DNA from: UBA3210 sp963610315
Lineage (GTDB): Bacteria; Bacillota_I; Bacilli_A; RFN20; CAG-449
NCBI GenBank assembly: GCA_963610315.1
Contig: CAVDMV010000012.1
Span: 1 to 51,706, forward strand
Reading direction: 5' to 3'
Length of the DNA: 51,706 bases
The notes below the pieces were generated by a model, which was not told the origin of the DNA, made no database searches, and saw only the letters and a program-made list of their open reading frames with translations. The translations under genes were made by a program, and so were the position numbers. Position 1 is the first letter of the stretch; every line of letters starts with the position of its first letter. This document shows, piece by piece, positions 50,802-51,706 of this stretch.

Positions 50802-51706
50802 ATGATAGAAGAAATAATTGCAATTTCGCTACTTTTTAATGGATTATCTTTTTTTTGAGAAAAATAATTTTTTCTATTTTGATGAAATAATTCCTAATGA
50901 TAGTAAATATGAAGAACAAATTAATGCCTATGAAAAAATAGAATTAACTAAAGCTTTGGAGTTAGAAAAAGGTGATAGTTCTACTCTAGTTGGTATTATT
51001 GATTCTGGTATTTTTTTAAATCATGAGGACATAAGTAATGTAAATGAACAATTGAGTTTTGATTTTACTAATAATAATTTTCCTTTTGTTGATTTATTAG
51101 GACATGGAACTTCAATCGCAAGCATAATAGGGGCTACATGTGATAACGTTATAGGTATTGCTGGTATTAATTGGAAGGTTTCAATGGTTTCTTATAAAGT
51201 ATCTCATAACAATGTAATGCAAAGTGAGTTAACTTCTAACGTAGTAGATGCAATTAATAAGGCTAAAGAAGATAATGTAAAAATAATTAATATTAGTGCT
51301 TCTCTTCTTAATACGGATGAATTGTATTTTGCTATTAAAAATTATCCTGGATTAGTTATTTCTTCTGCTGGTAATGATACATTAAACACGGATATTAAAT
51401 TACATTATCCTTCTTGCTATGATTTAGATAATATTATTAGCGTTGGTGCTTCTTCGAGAAGTGATACTTTAACTAATTTTACAAATTATGGATTGAATAG
51501 TGTTGATTTATTTGCTCCTGACGATTATATAGAGTGTGCTTCAACTAATGATGGTGCTTTGGATACATACTTAAAAAAATCGGGTACCTCATTTTCTGCC
51601 CCAATGGTCACAGGCGTTGCAGCCTTGTTATTAAGTAATAATCCTTCTTTAAAGTGAATTAAAAGATGCTATCTTAAGTAGTGTTGATAAAATTGATGCT
51701 TTAGAA
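50802..51706 (+). pseudogene. Subtilisin-like (S8) serine protease gene with two frameshifts, cut by the window end
   Basis: Translation should begin at 50802 behind GAGGTGAA, giving a signal-peptide-like start that stops after 18 codons at TGA 50856, directly after a T8 run (50849-50856). Dropping one T joins it to the long protease frame. That frame has the full catalytic triad: G-I-I-D-S-G, G-H-G-T-S and G-T-S-F-S-A-P-M. It stops at TGA near 51655, but the next frame continues the family C-terminus E-L-K-D-A-I-L-S-S-V-D-K-I to the window edge. Two independent single-base changes suggest a decaying gene; a sequence error or T-run slippage are alternatives for the first. Confidence 0.75.

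Noticed and set aside
50802..51706. UGA read as tryptophan would repair the broken subtilase gene
   Set aside because: Reading through TGA at 50856 meets TAA within three codons, and through the TGA near 51655 meets TAG soon after. Frame changes, not recoding, explain the gene. Trp is encoded by TGG throughout the window.
1..51706. CRISPR array, insertion sequence, prophage or integrative element
   Set aside because: I saw no regularly spaced repeats, transposase, integrase or phage structural gene in any frame. Repetition in 38908-46086 is within one coding sequence.

Overview
The window is about 51.7 kb of very AT-rich DNA (roughly 30% GC by eye) from a low-GC Gram-positive bacterium. A T-box riboswitch, a CcpA-type cre site, strong AGGAGG ribosome binding sites, TTGACA/TATAAT promoters, many lipoproteins, SipW-dependent proteins and strictly anaerobic-type genes (reverse rubrerythrin, 2-hydroxyacyl-CoA dehydratase-like enzymes) point to an anaerobic, probably gut-dwelling member of the Bacilli/Erysipelotrichia-Mollicutes side of the Firmicutes. 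None of the intact genes ends in UGA; all use UAA or UAG. The lineage is an inference.

Layout. 1-7.1 kb: two paralogous lipoproteins, a CNNM/CBS membrane protein, cardiolipin synthase, pseudouridine-5'-phosphate glycosidase, a pentapeptide-repeat protein, a P-loop kinase and two small unknown proteins. 7.2-12.95 kb: an eight-gene operon, bounded by a promoter with a 20-bp palindrome and an intrinsic terminator. It joins nickel-handling proteins (CooT-like, CooC-like), two 2-hydroxyacyl-CoA dehydratase-family proteins, their ATP-dependent [4Fe-4S] activator, and a stand-alone relative of an internal domain of acetyl-CoA synthase. This is the best candidate for an undescribed metalloenzyme system. 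13-15.3 kb: a hydrolase, an unusual Fur-family regulator with its own palindrome, reverse rubrerythrin and a frameshifted lipoprotein. 15.3-24.4 kb: a cre-controlled hydrolase/membrane protein, LD-carboxypeptidase, cation/proton antiporter, MATE exporter, M6 metalloprotease and RluB. 24.4-28.2 kb: an NAD synthetase fused to a Phd/YefM antitoxin-like domain, a catalytically eroded prolyl-tRNA synthetase paralogue, and tRNA-Ser, tRNA-Asp and tRNA-Gly. 28.3-34.8 kb: two broken genes, an HD-domain protein, MATE, transaldolase-like, DUF523, YgjP-like and SpoU genes.

34.9-46.1 kb is a surface or biofilm locus. A cyclic-di-GMP-I riboswitch overlaps a terminator. It is followed by a large multi-helix RNA of about 325 nt, then four SipW-dependent TasA-like proteins, the SipW signal peptidase and a 2392-residue secreted beta-helix-like protein. 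The reading is that c-di-GMP gates export of an extracellular matrix. 46.1-50.7 kb is a housekeeping run of T-box-ileS-lspA-rluD. The window ends in a subtilase gene broken by two frameshifts.

Start sites were chosen by Shine-Dalgarno spacing, so several genes are shorter than their longest open frame. All homology statements come from recognising motifs by eye; no search was run.
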